Part shown: piece by piece, positions 25,154 through 35,500 of the stretch
How the letters are laid out: each line of letters starts with the position of its first letter
Numbering within the stretch: position 1 is the stretch's first letter
Origin: Bdellovibrio sp. KM01
Lineage (GTDB): Bacteria > Bdellovibrionota > Bdellovibrionia > Bdellovibrionales > Bdellovibrionaceae
Reading direction: 5' to 3'
Assembly (NCBI RefSeq): GCF_013752535.1
Contig: NZ_CP058348.1
Span: 3,162,001 to 3,226,000, forward strand
Length of the DNA stretch: 64,000 nucleotides
Translations under genes and position numbers: made by a program
Notes under the pieces: model-generated
Told to the model about the DNA's origin: nothing
Databases searched by the model: none
What the model saw: only the letters and a program-made list of their open reading frames with translations

Positions 25154-26343
25154 CTTGTCTTCATAAGTTTGCTGACGAAATCATCTAAACGGAGACCTAA
25201 CATCACTTTGAAATACGACTGACTTTCGCTGTAGGATTGCCCCGCGGGAATGACATAAGCTCCATCGGGTGCGCTCTTGGTATCTCCAGAGAAACTCATT
25301 TCTGCCTGGGATAAACCATAACTGACGTCCAGCGAATAACGTTTCAACCATGGAATAAATGGAACATAGAACAAGGCCGTTGCACCCACCTTGATTTCCA
25401 TCATGGTGCCCGACGAGGCGCCGCCGCGACTTACGGAACCATCGGTTACGTTATAACTCAGGAAATAGTTCATATCGCAATAGACACGGTTTAACTTCCA
25501 ACCCAGCCCTTTTTCCGTCTTATATAAATTGTCCGAGAAGAGATAATGAAAGTTCACTCCCAATCCCAACCCGGAAGACTGCGAGGATAAAACATACTCA
25601 TCCTCGTTCGTCGTAATAAATTTATTCCCGAGGGAGATCAGCTTTAATGTGGGACGTAGTTCTTTCCAAATCGGCAGCATGCGATAGTGCAACGACATGC
25701 GTGTTTCTTCTGACGTCGTGGGACGATCTTCGCGATAGTAGGATTTCACCGGAATCCCCGCACTAGAAGATTGATACTCGATACCGTATCTCCACAGCAT
25801 GTCGATATACCAAAGAAAATGCATCTCAGTGAATTTGAAGTCATAGACTTTGTATTGATTCGCCTGATTGGGAGACTGACTTTCAAAATGCCCCTGATAA
25901 GTTCCCATTTCAAAAATCATATACCCTGGCTCATAGGGATCTGCTTGCTCAATAATAGGAACATCCGGTGGCTGAGGGAAAAGAGGATCATCTGGCGGAG
26001 GTTTCAGTTTCGACAAACTGACAACCCAGTCCCGAGCTTTAGGAATTTTAGAAATAGAAGGGCCTTCCATAACAACCAATAGCTCATTGTTCTGAACGGT
26101 TTCAGCGGCTCCACGGGCAATCACCTCGACGTCATCGCCCTGAACACGCAGGACGACCACCAAGTCACCCACGGCAACGCGATTGCTGCGAGCCAAAAAG
26201 ACCACGTCGTCCATCACGCGACGAACGGGAACTGCATTCTTTTTGATGAAGTCGATGTTGATCCAGCTACTGGCCAAGGCCAGTTCGCTAAGGCAAAAAG
26301 ACATCCATGTTGCCATCATTAAGATGATAAAAATCCTTTTCAT
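25150..26343 (-). CDS. Exported outer-membrane-type protein
   Basis: A 397-residue protein with a signal peptide (MKRIFIILMMATWMSFCLSE, cleaved near LALA). Residues about 25-105 look like a small beta domain (RVAVGDLVVVLRVQGDDVEV), followed by a Pro/Asp-rich stretch (PPPDDPLFPQPPDVP) and about 260 residues of strand-rich sequence with alternating aromatics (FLWYIDMLWRYGIEYQSS, GLGVNFHYLFSDNLYKTE, MLGLRLDDF) typical of outer-membrane barrels. No known family recognised. It directly follows the 2068-residue lipoprotein (stop and start adjacent) and overlaps the VWA gene by 4 bp. It could anchor or export the large surface proteins of the operon, but no export motif is visible. Confidence 0.65.
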   Translation of the reverse strand: MKRIFIILMMATWMSFCLSELALASSWINIDFIKKNAVPVRRVMDDVVFLARSNRVAVGDLVVVLRVQGDDVEVIARGAAETVQNNELLVVMEGPSISKIPKARDWVVSLSKLKPPPDDPLFPQPPDVPIIEQADPYEPGYMIFEMGTYQGHFESQSPNQANQYKVYDFKFTEMHFLWYIDMLWRYGIEYQSSSAGIPVKSYYREDRPTTSEETRMSLHYRMLPIWKELRPTLKLISLGNKFITTNEDEYVLSSQSSGLGLGVNFHYLFSDNLYKTEKGLGWKLNRVYCDMNYFLSYNVTDGSVSRGGASSGTMMEIKVGATALFYVPFIPWLKRYSLDVSYGLSQAEMSFSGDTKSAPDGAYVIPAGQSYSESQSYFKVMLGLRLDDFVSKLMKTR

Positions 26344-29300
26344 CTATTTTGCTCTGAAAACCTTTCCTTTGCTTCGGCTGATCAATAAGATCTGCCCGGA
26401 ATCGTAACTCGCAATACTTGAGATCGGCGCCGGTGCGGCACTCACGTAAACGTGATTGTCGTTAAGATCAATTGTGAAAACTTGGTTGGCGCCTTCCATC
26501 GTTCCGATCAACAGACGATCTGCCGCCCTTAAAACCAAACGTCGACCGGCACCAGGGACGTCAAATGCCGAAGCGTTCAATTCGTTTACCCCGATATACT
26601 GCATACTACCCGTGGTCGGTGTTGAGGAACTGCCATCAGGGAATGTCACGACTCCACCTGTACCGCTTAACAGTGCATAGACGCGGTTGGTGACGGAATC
26701 ATATACAACATCCGTCGGCTTACAGTCTTCATGTCCTGTCACGCCATCAAATACCGGCAACGTGGCGACCAATGAAGGAGTTCCTCCACTGCGGGCTGCC
26801 GTCACACTGAAAACATAAATTTTGTGAGAAACAGACGGAGTCGTCTGTTGCGTGGTCACATACAAGCGATCAATGGCCCGATTCAACGTCATACCTGTGA
26901 TCTTTGAAGTTCCAAAACTGTACACCATCTTAGGGTTGTCTGGCGTCAGATAGTCGTAATACAAAACGTTCTGTGAATCAGAGGCATAGAACGTATAGGC
27001 CGAGTCCATCGAAGCCGTGATACGCGAATCTGAATAAAAAGGACTGGTATAAAGCTGAGTTGGACAGTCACCGGAACATTTATTGCTGCCGCTAAGTGTG
27101 AGTGCGGTTAGATCTCCGTTGAGGATATGCAAAGCTTCGGTCGTCAGTCCGAAAGGACCACCGCGCGCGACCTGCGACGTCATCAACATATCATAACCAG
27201 TTCCCACAGGGTTGATCGCCACGCGACGAGTGGAGGCACCTGTCAACCATGGCAATGACTCCGTAAAGTTCCATGGTGGGATTGTCACGGTACCATTCGG
27301 TTTAGCGACCACTCCATTCACGCTCAACAAATCCCACAGGAAGTGCTTGGTAAATGAACCCGACAAATAACTTCCGTAAATGATCAAATGATCCTGATAG
27401 CTTGTCCCTTGAGAGATACCATAAGGAATTTCGCCACTCCAAGTGACATTCAAAGGAGTCGTGGCCGGCAAACTTTCCGTTCGAGCCGCCGTTAAATCAA
27501 AGATCGATTCTCCCAGGAGATAAGTATTTTTAACTTTCACATTCCAAGTTCGTGAAACGGTATAGTTACCATCCGTCACGTCCACTCGAACCGAGAATTC
27601 CCCGGCAGTTTTAGGCCCACTGCCGTCCACGTCAACTGAACCATCCGTATCCAATGGTTTGAAAATGTAAGAAGGCCCTTCGTCATATTTCAATACGTCA
27701 TTCACATACCAGCGATAGAACAAAGTATCATTAGTATTTGGATCCGTCGCATTTACCAAAAAGTTCAATGAAGCTTTTTCGGAAATCAAAACTGAATCTG
27801 AGGATGGAATGACTGAACTAATCACTGGCGGCTCTTCCAGAGGAGAAATCGCACTTTGAACTTTCAGATAAAAGTGAGCGGCATCCGTTTCTCCCGTGAC
27901 GGCGTCACGAACCTGAACACGGACCAGGCTGCCAGCGCCATTGGTCGACGTCAAATCGGTCGTATAGTTTGGAACCCAAGAAATCACTCCCGTTGTGGGA
28001 TCAATACACATGCCATTTATTTCGCCACAGGCGCGAGGAGAATTTAAAAGCGAATACTCCAGTGGATTCTTCTGCGAGTTGTTCACCAGCACTTCATATC
28101 TGAATGGATAGGAACCCATACTCGCTGCGGTTTGGGGCATAAAATGAATTGGAATATTACTGATATCCACACGAGGACTGACCAAGAATACCGGCGCGAC
28201 AACTGTGATTTGCAATGGGGCCGAACTGATGGCACGACTTGAAGTAATTCCGTCACGGTCCACATCCCCATTATCACTCACATCCAATTCGGCAGAGTAA
28301 ACACCGATGTGACCACGTTGCGGACACCATTCCATTTGATACTTCTGACGAAGGACACCCGATACCAGCTCCGGTGAACCCACTGGACTGAATTTAGGCA
28401 CCGCAAGATCGGTATTCAGAACACCACTGCTGTAGCATGGACTCACCGTACGATTTTTATCGTAGGAGCTATCAAATGCCACTAATTCAGAAGCAAATGT
28501 TGTCGTCGTCGCATGACAAATATAGGGATCAGAAGAACCCGAATCCAAAACAGCATTTTGCAAAGGATTCCCATTGCTATCACGGCAAATGGATAGCAAC
28601 GTCGAAAACGTGCCTCCCTGAGGAATATAAGCATCATTATCGTAAAGATAGAATTCCTTTTTTACATACGTATCGGCAAAGACTCGAACCTGATTGTCCG
28701 TCGCCATTTGCCCAATAGAAGGAATCTGATTTTTATTGATCACACGAATTTTGTAATAACCATAAATCGTTTGCGTTAAATCCGGTGAGGACTTGGCATC
28801 ATAGATCTTCATCTTGACAACAAATCCCGCCGCACCAGAAAACTTTTTAGATTCCTGATCCGTTGGTGTCCAAGAAATTCGCGCCGTCGTTTTACTTCCT
28901 GCCGTTGCTGTGAGGTCTTCGACCTTATCCACGCTCACACTCAGACCCGCAGGTCGCGTAACCCAGGTATTGGTTTTCAAATCATAAACTTGAGGATCCA
29001 ATTCAAAATTAGTCGTCTTAAGTTCAATCCCTTTGTTGGTATCTTTAGTATACAGATTGTAATATCCGGCGACGCCTTCTTCGTAGTCTCCCAGGTAAAC
29101 TGGATTCGAAGTCGATGCACCCAGGCCAGCACTAAAGGTCGTAAAAGAACTGTCTGTCAAAATAGACGGATGATTGATCTCATTGACCACCAAAGTAATA
29201 TTCGTCGTCCACGATGCCGCCGACGTCCATGTATCAGGATTTCCTTTATTCATGATCTCATTGACCGTTAATTTGAATGAGAATGTTCCTGACAAATCCG

Positions 29301-32300
29301 CTGTCACCGGGTGATAGCGTAAATAGCATTTATTGGTGTTAAAATACTTACGCCCCGAAGATGGATGCGTCGACAATAAATTCGATCCGGAAACTGGCAC
29401 ACACTTGTTCGTACAAGTCGTTCCGGCATTTCCAGGATCTCGGCAAAGATCCCACGTCCCCGTCGGAGCCGTTCCTGATGCGGCAATACTATAGGAATAG
29501 GTATCGCGGCGATCATATGGATACCAATAGTTCGTAATTCCATAAAGAGGATTCGGCACTTCAGAGTAGTTATCTGATACCTCAATCGCTCCGTTGGTCA
29601 GCTCTACACCCTCGTAAGCTTGAATCACAGGATCGGTGACCAATTTTGAAGCCACATTCAAGTGAGTGTAATTATAGGTCACGGTCTTATAAGCTGGATA
29701 ACCGATATTATTGGTTCGGCGAACCCAAACACCTGTAACAGAAGCTGTGCCCGCATTCATCGTCACTGCACTCATTGTTTCATAAAGAGTGCGATTGGCT
29801 GTCATAATTTTTGTACCAACGGGCAAAGTAAAAGACGTCGTGGTACTTGTCCGAGTAAAGTTCACCAGGCCTTCCATATCAAAGGACGTCGGATTCGTGA
29901 CCTTTAATGTCGCCGCTGCAGCAGGCAAGGTATCATAGAAAACATTAATCGTATTAACCGCAGGCTTTTCACCATCCAAAGCACGAACTGTAAATTTACG
30001 TGCCGTCGGCGTAACAAAGTTCGGTTCCACAAACAAGGACGTCATGTCATAGTTTGCCAGTTTCGAGACTGTTTTTGCCGTAAAGGTAAATCCCGTCGGC
30101 TGACTTGGCGCCGGAGAAGCATAAGCTATTGTCAGAGGCGTATTTGCAGGGATTTCTGTATAAAGACGCCACACCGGCACCGTAACAGACAGGGTGCCAA
30201 TCGGCATCACGACCGCGGCCGGCACTTCGAACCTGGCGCTATTCACAAACGGAGATCCCGAAGATTCGGCTGTCTTCACAACCGTACCCGCAGGAATTGT
30301 TAAGGCCACCGTCGCCGTAGCGCGAGTGAAAGTGACGGTTCCTTTTAAATCGATTGCGGCAGAGTTCGTAACACTCAGACCCGCGATTGCACTTTCGAAT
30401 ACCGTGATTTTGCCGGCAGGAACATCCGTCGTATCTGGAACCACCGGCACATAAAGCAGCCAGTCCTGCGGTTGCACCACAACGTCATAATAAGTTTTAA
30501 ACTTTTGAATATATCCTGCAGCAGTCGAAGTCAGAACTGTGCCTTTTTTTATCGTTGTCGCGGCAGTCGGTCTGCCCGTCAGTGTGTTGGAGCGCTCAAA
30601 GGTCACGTACCCAGCTCCACCCCACCATTCCGTGTCCCAACGTCCACGCACACACAGTGTTCCGGAGTTCTTACGATAGGTCGGCTCAGTTTGAGTGACA
30701 TTTTGTTTTAACAACAGAGGTTGCGAGGTTCCGCAATCGGTAAGAAGTTTCAAAAAGTCATAACTTGAATTAGCCGCAAAGCCAAAAGCCTCAACCCATA
30801 AAGATCCACCGTCTTTATCTGAGCTTGTGAAATTCGTGTTCGTGCCGGCAGAAACATAAGTCAACGCAGCCGAGACATCCGATCCGCCCAAGCACGGTTT
30901 GGTATTTCGATCCTGGGACGTAAAGTTCAGTGTGATTGCGGAAGCAGTTCCGCCGTGATTGTCTTTTGCTACGACAATGAACGTACCGGTTTTCACTGCA
31001 TGAGTCGGTTTCCAATCATAGGTATAGCGGATGCCACCCGCAATCGCTGTTTCTGAAACTTTTGTCATATAAGAAGTCAACGTCCCAGATGTCGCGATTG
31101 AAACGACATCCGCTGGTGTAGGGGGCGGCGTCACTAAATTATCTGGATCGACAATATCGAAATAAAAACGATAAGGCGGAACTCCATCGGGAACCTCCAG
31201 CGCACAGTAATCATATTCATAGGGATCATTGTAGACGACTTTAGCACCTGCTGTTCCATCCACCAGATAAGGTGCCCGGTTGCTGTCGCCAACATTCAAA
31301 TTCAAAGTCGCAATCGTAATCCCGGATGATTCATCGGTGAAAGCCAAGGCTACTGTGGCTGATTTTTTCAATGCGTCACTATTAGTTGGCGTCCAACGCA
31401 ATTCAACTTCGTTCAAACCATCGATTTGAGCTGGCGCCGCGACACCGTTGATGGTGATCGGTCCGGAATCAACGATCGGCTCCAAGGAAACAGATACTTT
31501 TTCTTTATCTGGATCCTTATAGGTAATTTTACAGATCCATTCCTTATCTTCCAAGGCATCCAAGGAACAAGTATGAGAATATTCAGGACGACGATTTACA
31601 TTCGTCACAAACACATTCCAATTAATGCGCGTAACCTTACCCCCATCGGAGAAAATCACCGACATTTGGTAAGGATCAACACGGCCTTGTTCAAAATCAG
31701 GAATCCACTTCACAACGCCATCTTCGCTGGCGAGGGGTTTGTTTTCAAAAGCCCAGGCATAGAAAACTTCATCGCCATCTGGATCGCGAGCCGCAGCTCT
31801 CATGAGTAGCGTCGCCATTTCATTGACACTTTGGTCTACCTGTTTTGTCGTCGCTTTATCGTCGACTATTGGAGGACGGTTATCGAAGTTAAAAGGATAT
31901 GGTTCCGCCGCAATATCCCCGTTGCTGTCAAAGTCGAACTTGATGTTGAAAGTTTTAAGAAACGTTAAAAACTGCGGATCGCTCGACAAACCATTGCGCA
32001 CGAATCGGTATAGCAGGTCCGGGCTGAAATCGCTGGCAATTCCAAATAGCGCCATACGCTCTTTGCGGAATGCAATCACGGCTTCAGTAATTTGTTGAAC
32101 TTCTGCATACGTATAGGAACTTAATGCGCGATCTGGGTATGAGGACAACAGCGAGAATACCAAAGTCGAATCCATATCGACCTTATTCACGACATCGGGG
32201 AAGACAATCGCATACCAAGGCGTAGAACGATACTCCATGACCACTTTGGCGACCGCTGAAGACGTTAAGATCAAATTTTTCGGTAAGATCTGACGGATCA

Positions 32301-32550
32301 AATCAGGTTTTACATCCGTCGTCATGTCCATCAGATTGCGGGTTTTTTTATCTGCAGGCAGATACTCGGCTAAATACAAAGAATAGTGATTTTCACCGAC
32401 GATATTCACCGTACTCATATCCAATTGAATCAATCCACCCGGCGGAATGACAATAGCCGAAGACGAGCTTGTCTCTTCAAGACAGCCCCCCAATGAAAGC
32501 ACGGCAAGGAATATCAGCAAGTAACGTCCTATCACAAAACCCTTCCCCAT
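26344..32550 (-). CDS. Giant multidomain surface lipoprotein (Ig-like, baseplate-J-like repeats)
   Basis: A 2068-residue lipoprotein (lipobox LGGC, Cys23). Residues about 25-220 are mainly helical. From about 225 many Ig/cadherin-like modules follow, marked by RPPIVDD, RDPDGDEVFYAWAFE, NRRPEYSHTC, NRAPYLVDG and LGESIFDLT-type boundaries. Between about 650 and 945 are three repeats of the form G-x-V-x-F-x-R, T-x-x-(L/I)-P-x-G-T-x-(V/I) (for instance KGTVTFTRATATVALTIPAG), recalling phage baseplate-J repeats. The last 370 residues have a propeller-like arrangement (DRLYVTTQQTTPS, TNRVYALLSGTGG, DNHVYVSAAPAP). It is probably outer-membrane anchored and extended. It is the third gene of the operon, 9 bp after the FG-GAP protein gene. 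Confidence 0.8.
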   Translation of the reverse strand: MGKGFVIGRYLLIFLAVLSLGGCLEETSSSSAIVIPPGGLIQLDMSTVNIVGENHYSLYLAEYLPADKKTRNLMDMTTDVKPDLIRQILPKNLILTSSAVAKVVMEYRSTPWYAIVFPDVVNKVDMDSTLVFSLLSSYPDRALSSYTYAEVQQITEAVIAFRKERMALFGIASDFSPDLLYRFVRNGLSSDPQFLTFLKTFNIKFDFDSNGDIAAEPYPFNFDNRPPIVDDKATTKQVDQSVNEMATLLMRAAARDPDGDEVFYAWAFENKPLASEDGVVKWIPDFEQGRVDPYQMSVIFSDGGKVTRINWNVFVTNVNRRPEYSHTCSLDALEDKEWICKITYKDPDKEKVSVSLEPIVDSGPITINGVAAPAQIDGLNEVELRWTPTNSDALKKSATVALAFTDESSGITIATLNLNVGDSNRAPYLVDGTAGAKVVYNDPYEYDYCALEVPDGVPPYRFYFDIVDPDNLVTPPPTPADVVSIATSGTLTSYMTKVSETAIAGGIRYTYDWKPTHAVKTGTFIVVAKDNHGGTASAITLNFTSQDRNTKPCLGGSDVSAALTYVSAGTNTNFTSSDKDGGSLWVEAFGFAANSSYDFLKLLTDCGTSQPLLLKQNVTQTEPTYRKNSGTLCVRGRWDTEWWGGAGYVTFERSNTLTGRPTAATTIKKGTVLTSTAAGYIQKFKTYYDVVVQPQDWLLYVPVVPDTTDVPAGKITVFESAIAGLSVTNSAAIDLKGTVTFTRATATVALTIPAGTVVKTAESSGSPFVNSARFEVPAAVVMPIGTLSVTVPVWRLYTEIPANTPLTIAYASPAPSQPTGFTFTAKTVSKLANYDMTSLFVEPNFVTPTARKFTVRALDGEKPAVNTINVFYDTLPAAAATLKVTNPTSFDMEGLVNFTRTSTTTSFTLPVGTKIMTANRTLYETMSAVTMNAGTASVTGVWVRRTNNIGYPAYKTVTYNYTHLNVASKLVTDPVIQAYEGVELTNGAIEVSDNYSEVPNPLYGITNYWYPYDRRDTYSYSIAASGTAPTGTWDLCRDPGNAGTTCTNKCVPVSGSNLLSTHPSSGRKYFNTNKCYLRYHPVTADLSGTFSFKLTVNEIMNKGNPDTWTSAASWTTNITLVVNEINHPSILTDSSFTTFSAGLGASTSNPVYLGDYEEGVAGYYNLYTKDTNKGIELKTTNFELDPQVYDLKTNTWVTRPAGLSVSVDKVEDLTATAGSKTTARISWTPTDQESKKFSGAAGFVVKMKIYDAKSSPDLTQTIYGYYKIRVINKNQIPSIGQMATDNQVRVFADTYVKKEFYLYDNDAYIPQGGTFSTLLSICRDSNGNPLQNAVLDSGSSDPYICHATTTTFASELVAFDSSYDKNRTVSPCYSSGVLNTDLAVPKFSPVGSPELVSGVLRQKYQMEWCPQRGHIGVYSAELDVSDNGDVDRDGITSSRAISSAPLQITVVAPVFLVSPRVDISNIPIHFMPQTAASMGSYPFRYEVLVNNSQKNPLEYSLLNSPRACGEINGMCIDPTTGVISWVPNYTTDLTSTNGAGSLVRVQVRDAVTGETDAAHFYLKVQSAISPLEEPPVISSVIPSSDSVLISEKASLNFLVNATDPNTNDTLFYRWYVNDVLKYDEGPSYIFKPLDTDGSVDVDGSGPKTAGEFSVRVDVTDGNYTVSRTWNVKVKNTYLLGESIFDLTAARTESLPATTPLNVTWSGEIPYGISQGTSYQDHLIIYGSYLSGSFTKHFLWDLLSVNGVVAKPNGTVTIPPWNFTESLPWLTGASTRRVAINPVGTGYDMLMTSQVARGGPFGLTTEALHILNGDLTALTLSGSNKCSGDCPTQLYTSPFYSDSRITASMDSAYTFYASDSQNVLYYDYLTPDNPKMVYSFGTSKITGMTLNRAIDRLYVTTQQTTPSVSHKIYVFSVTAARSGGTPSLVATLPVFDGVTGHEDCKPTDVVYDSVTNRVYALLSGTGGVVTFPDGSSSTPTTGSMQYIGVNELNASAFDVPGAGRRLVLRAADRLLIGTMEGANQVFTIDLNDNHVYVSAAPAPISSIASYDSGQILLISRSKGKVFRAK

Positions 32551-32559
32551 AAATACTCT

Positions 32560-35500
32560 TTAGAACAACAAGAAATACGTACCGATCCGAACACCCTGAA
32601 CACTGCCCGCACCGTTATAAAACTCGGTCGGTACCATCAAATCCATCGTGCCATCTCCATTCACATCCCCCGTTGATGTATTTGAATAGAAATAGCGTGG
32701 AGATTGCGTGCTTGTATCTGCACGTTGAACGATATAAGGCTTCAAGTGCCCCGAACTATCGGCAACAACAGAAGTATCTGGATAATCCGCAGTGTGCAGA
32801 CCCGTAGCCGAACCAAAGAAAACCACTCCGCGACCGAAGTTTGAGATTGAGTTCACTTGGTCATCCCAGAACGGCGCACCCAATACAACGTCGTCATAAC
32901 CATCGCCATTGAAGTCGCCTTTTTTCTTTCTGCCAGACATAATCTCATAACCACTAAGGTCGCCCGAGTTCGAATCCAAAATATAGAATGGCATTGGCGC
33001 AGGCTTCATATTTCCCGATGCCTGAGCACACTCGGCCATCGGACTCACACCGCTGGCCACAATCAAACTATCGGTAAATTTATATTGAGTATTTAAATTT
33101 GATCCCAATGTAGTCCACATATCAGTCGCATTGTCGTTACCACAAAGGGGACCATAGAATATATACCCCATGCCTGCGGAATCCAGACCACTCTTTGGCG
33201 ATTCCGCCGATGAAACGATCAAATCCTCATAACCATCATTATTGACGTCCCCCGCAGAGGAGACCATCCAACCAAATCTACGATTGGTACGATTCGAACC
33301 TAAATCACCATTCATTATTGGCGGCATCAACGAGCGAACTTTGCCAGCGCCATTCAAGTTCAGGCTGGTCACATTCAGACTTTGGAAAAGATCATCACTT
33401 TGACAGGCGCCACTGGTCGCCGTGCTGTCGTAATACGATCGTTGATCGGCTGCCAAGATACCGCTCGCACTGCCGCGAAATAAGAAAATGCGACCTATTG
33501 TACTGCGCGGATTAGAATCATAATAACAGGAAGCTTCTTCCCAATCCGGAGCCGACACCACAAGATCGTCTATTCCGTCATGGTCAAAGTCCATCACTGC
33601 AACACTTTTACCAAAGTGATGTAGCAATCGATCATATCCATGCGGCACGTTATCGATGAACGGATCATACATAAACTGCATTTTGCAGTTTTTCGTGGTC
33701 GTACCCGTGCAGGCTTTATTAGTGCCGGACTCCGAACCATAAGCATCCACCATGTACGAAGTATTGGCCGACGCAAGATTATTTCCAACAGCAGGTTCCA
33801 GATCAGAAGCAGAATAGCCTTTCACTTTTGGTGTTTGCACACCGCTTGTCGATCCATAATAGATCCACATGCGACCACTTTCATATGTCGGAGCTCCCCC
33901 CGTACATCCCGAGTCTGTCGCATCTGAACACTGCCAACCAGTTCCTGAAGACCAGCCACCACTGGCATTTCCGTCGGGCGGTTGAACACCAATATTATAT
34001 CCGCCCGATTTATTCTGAATAAAGAAACCGCTCGCGTAAGGACTGCTGATCACCAAATCCGACAATCCGTCTCCGTTGAAGTCACCGTGGTAAATCAACT
34101 CACGACGGCTGACAGCCCCGTTCGTTCCGCTCGCCGTGTTGGTTGGACTTTCTTGGTAAGCCCAGCGCTTCGTTACAATCTGAGGATCGCCGTATGCGGG
34201 CACCCACTGAGGATTGTTAACCGCTTGCAAACCAGAACGCGATCCAAAATATACAACAACCTGACCGCCGCTTTGGATTGTCGCATCCACGAAAACAACG
34301 TCAGCGAATCCGTCACCATTTACATCGCCCGCATCAAAGGCACGATGAGCCCAAGTGCTACTTAAATTCGTAGGCTGAGAAATCAGCTGTGGTAAAGCGA
34401 TATCCTCGAGGGTGATCCCTTGTGCCGGCGTTGTCGCCGGATAACAAGAATCATCATTCGCACTTGAATCTTTGAAAACCTTGGCTTTATTAGCCAAACA
34501 ATAGTCAGTGGTCACCAAGCCAATCTTGGATCCAAAGAAAACGACAGCTTCAGTCGTATAAGCTGCGGTGTTTTTTGAAGGACGAGTGATTTTCGCGACT
34601 GCATCAGCATAACCATCACGATTGATGTCACCGACAATACGAATACTGTCGTAACCAAACAATTGGGGACTCCCGAGGGTATCGTAAATGGCAAACGAAG
34701 GTACAGAGTTCACGGATGGCAACGCTTGACCATTACTATTGAACCCGTAAATTCCTCCGCCGCCATTCTTGGACGTTTTATCCAAATATGTTCCCGCAGC
34801 GACGTCATTCAAAGGACGAACACCTGTGAAATCGCCGTCGAAATTGCCAACGGCCACCGAGCGGCCCATGTAGTCATAAGCTTGGGCTCCGGAATTATAG
34901 AACTTCAAGAAGTTGGTCGTAAGGCCGGCACCGGCCAAACTGGTGAAAGCATAAACGGCACCAGAGTTCGTACCTTTCGTGCTATCACCCACTGCACCCA
35001 CGACAATGTCTTTCAGACCATCACCTGTCACATCTCCGACCGCAATCCCTTCAGGATGCAGCGCCAGATTATAATATGCTCCGATGGAGTTACTGCGAAT
35101 CAACGTCGGAGCACATTGCTCACGAACCACAGCATTGTCCGTCGTAAATGCCGCACACTGAGCCAGGCCATCATTCCAGTCCAAATCCTTATTGGTTGGA
35201 GTGACCGGATCGATTTGATAGAAGTCATTGTACTCGTAGCGTCTGTATGGATTTCCATAAAAAACCCACAAGGCGCCGGTACTCGTATTTGCGTAGTTCG
35301 AAAAATATCCTGTGCCCACTACGGCTTCGGCGTACCCATCACCATTCGTATCTGACGGGCTAGTGATCGCCGCATTATTACTGTCGTAGTGCGACGGATC
35401 TCCAACCAAGGCGACTGAAGTTCCGAAACCTAAGTTCTTTAATTTATTCGTGCCACTCGTTTTATAACCACTTCGTGGGAACAAAACTCTGACACTCGCT

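Noticed and set aside
34663-35355. 230-codon plus-strand frame inside the FG-GAP gene.
   Set aside because: Antisense to a continuous repeat protein; its regularity reflects the repeats underneath.
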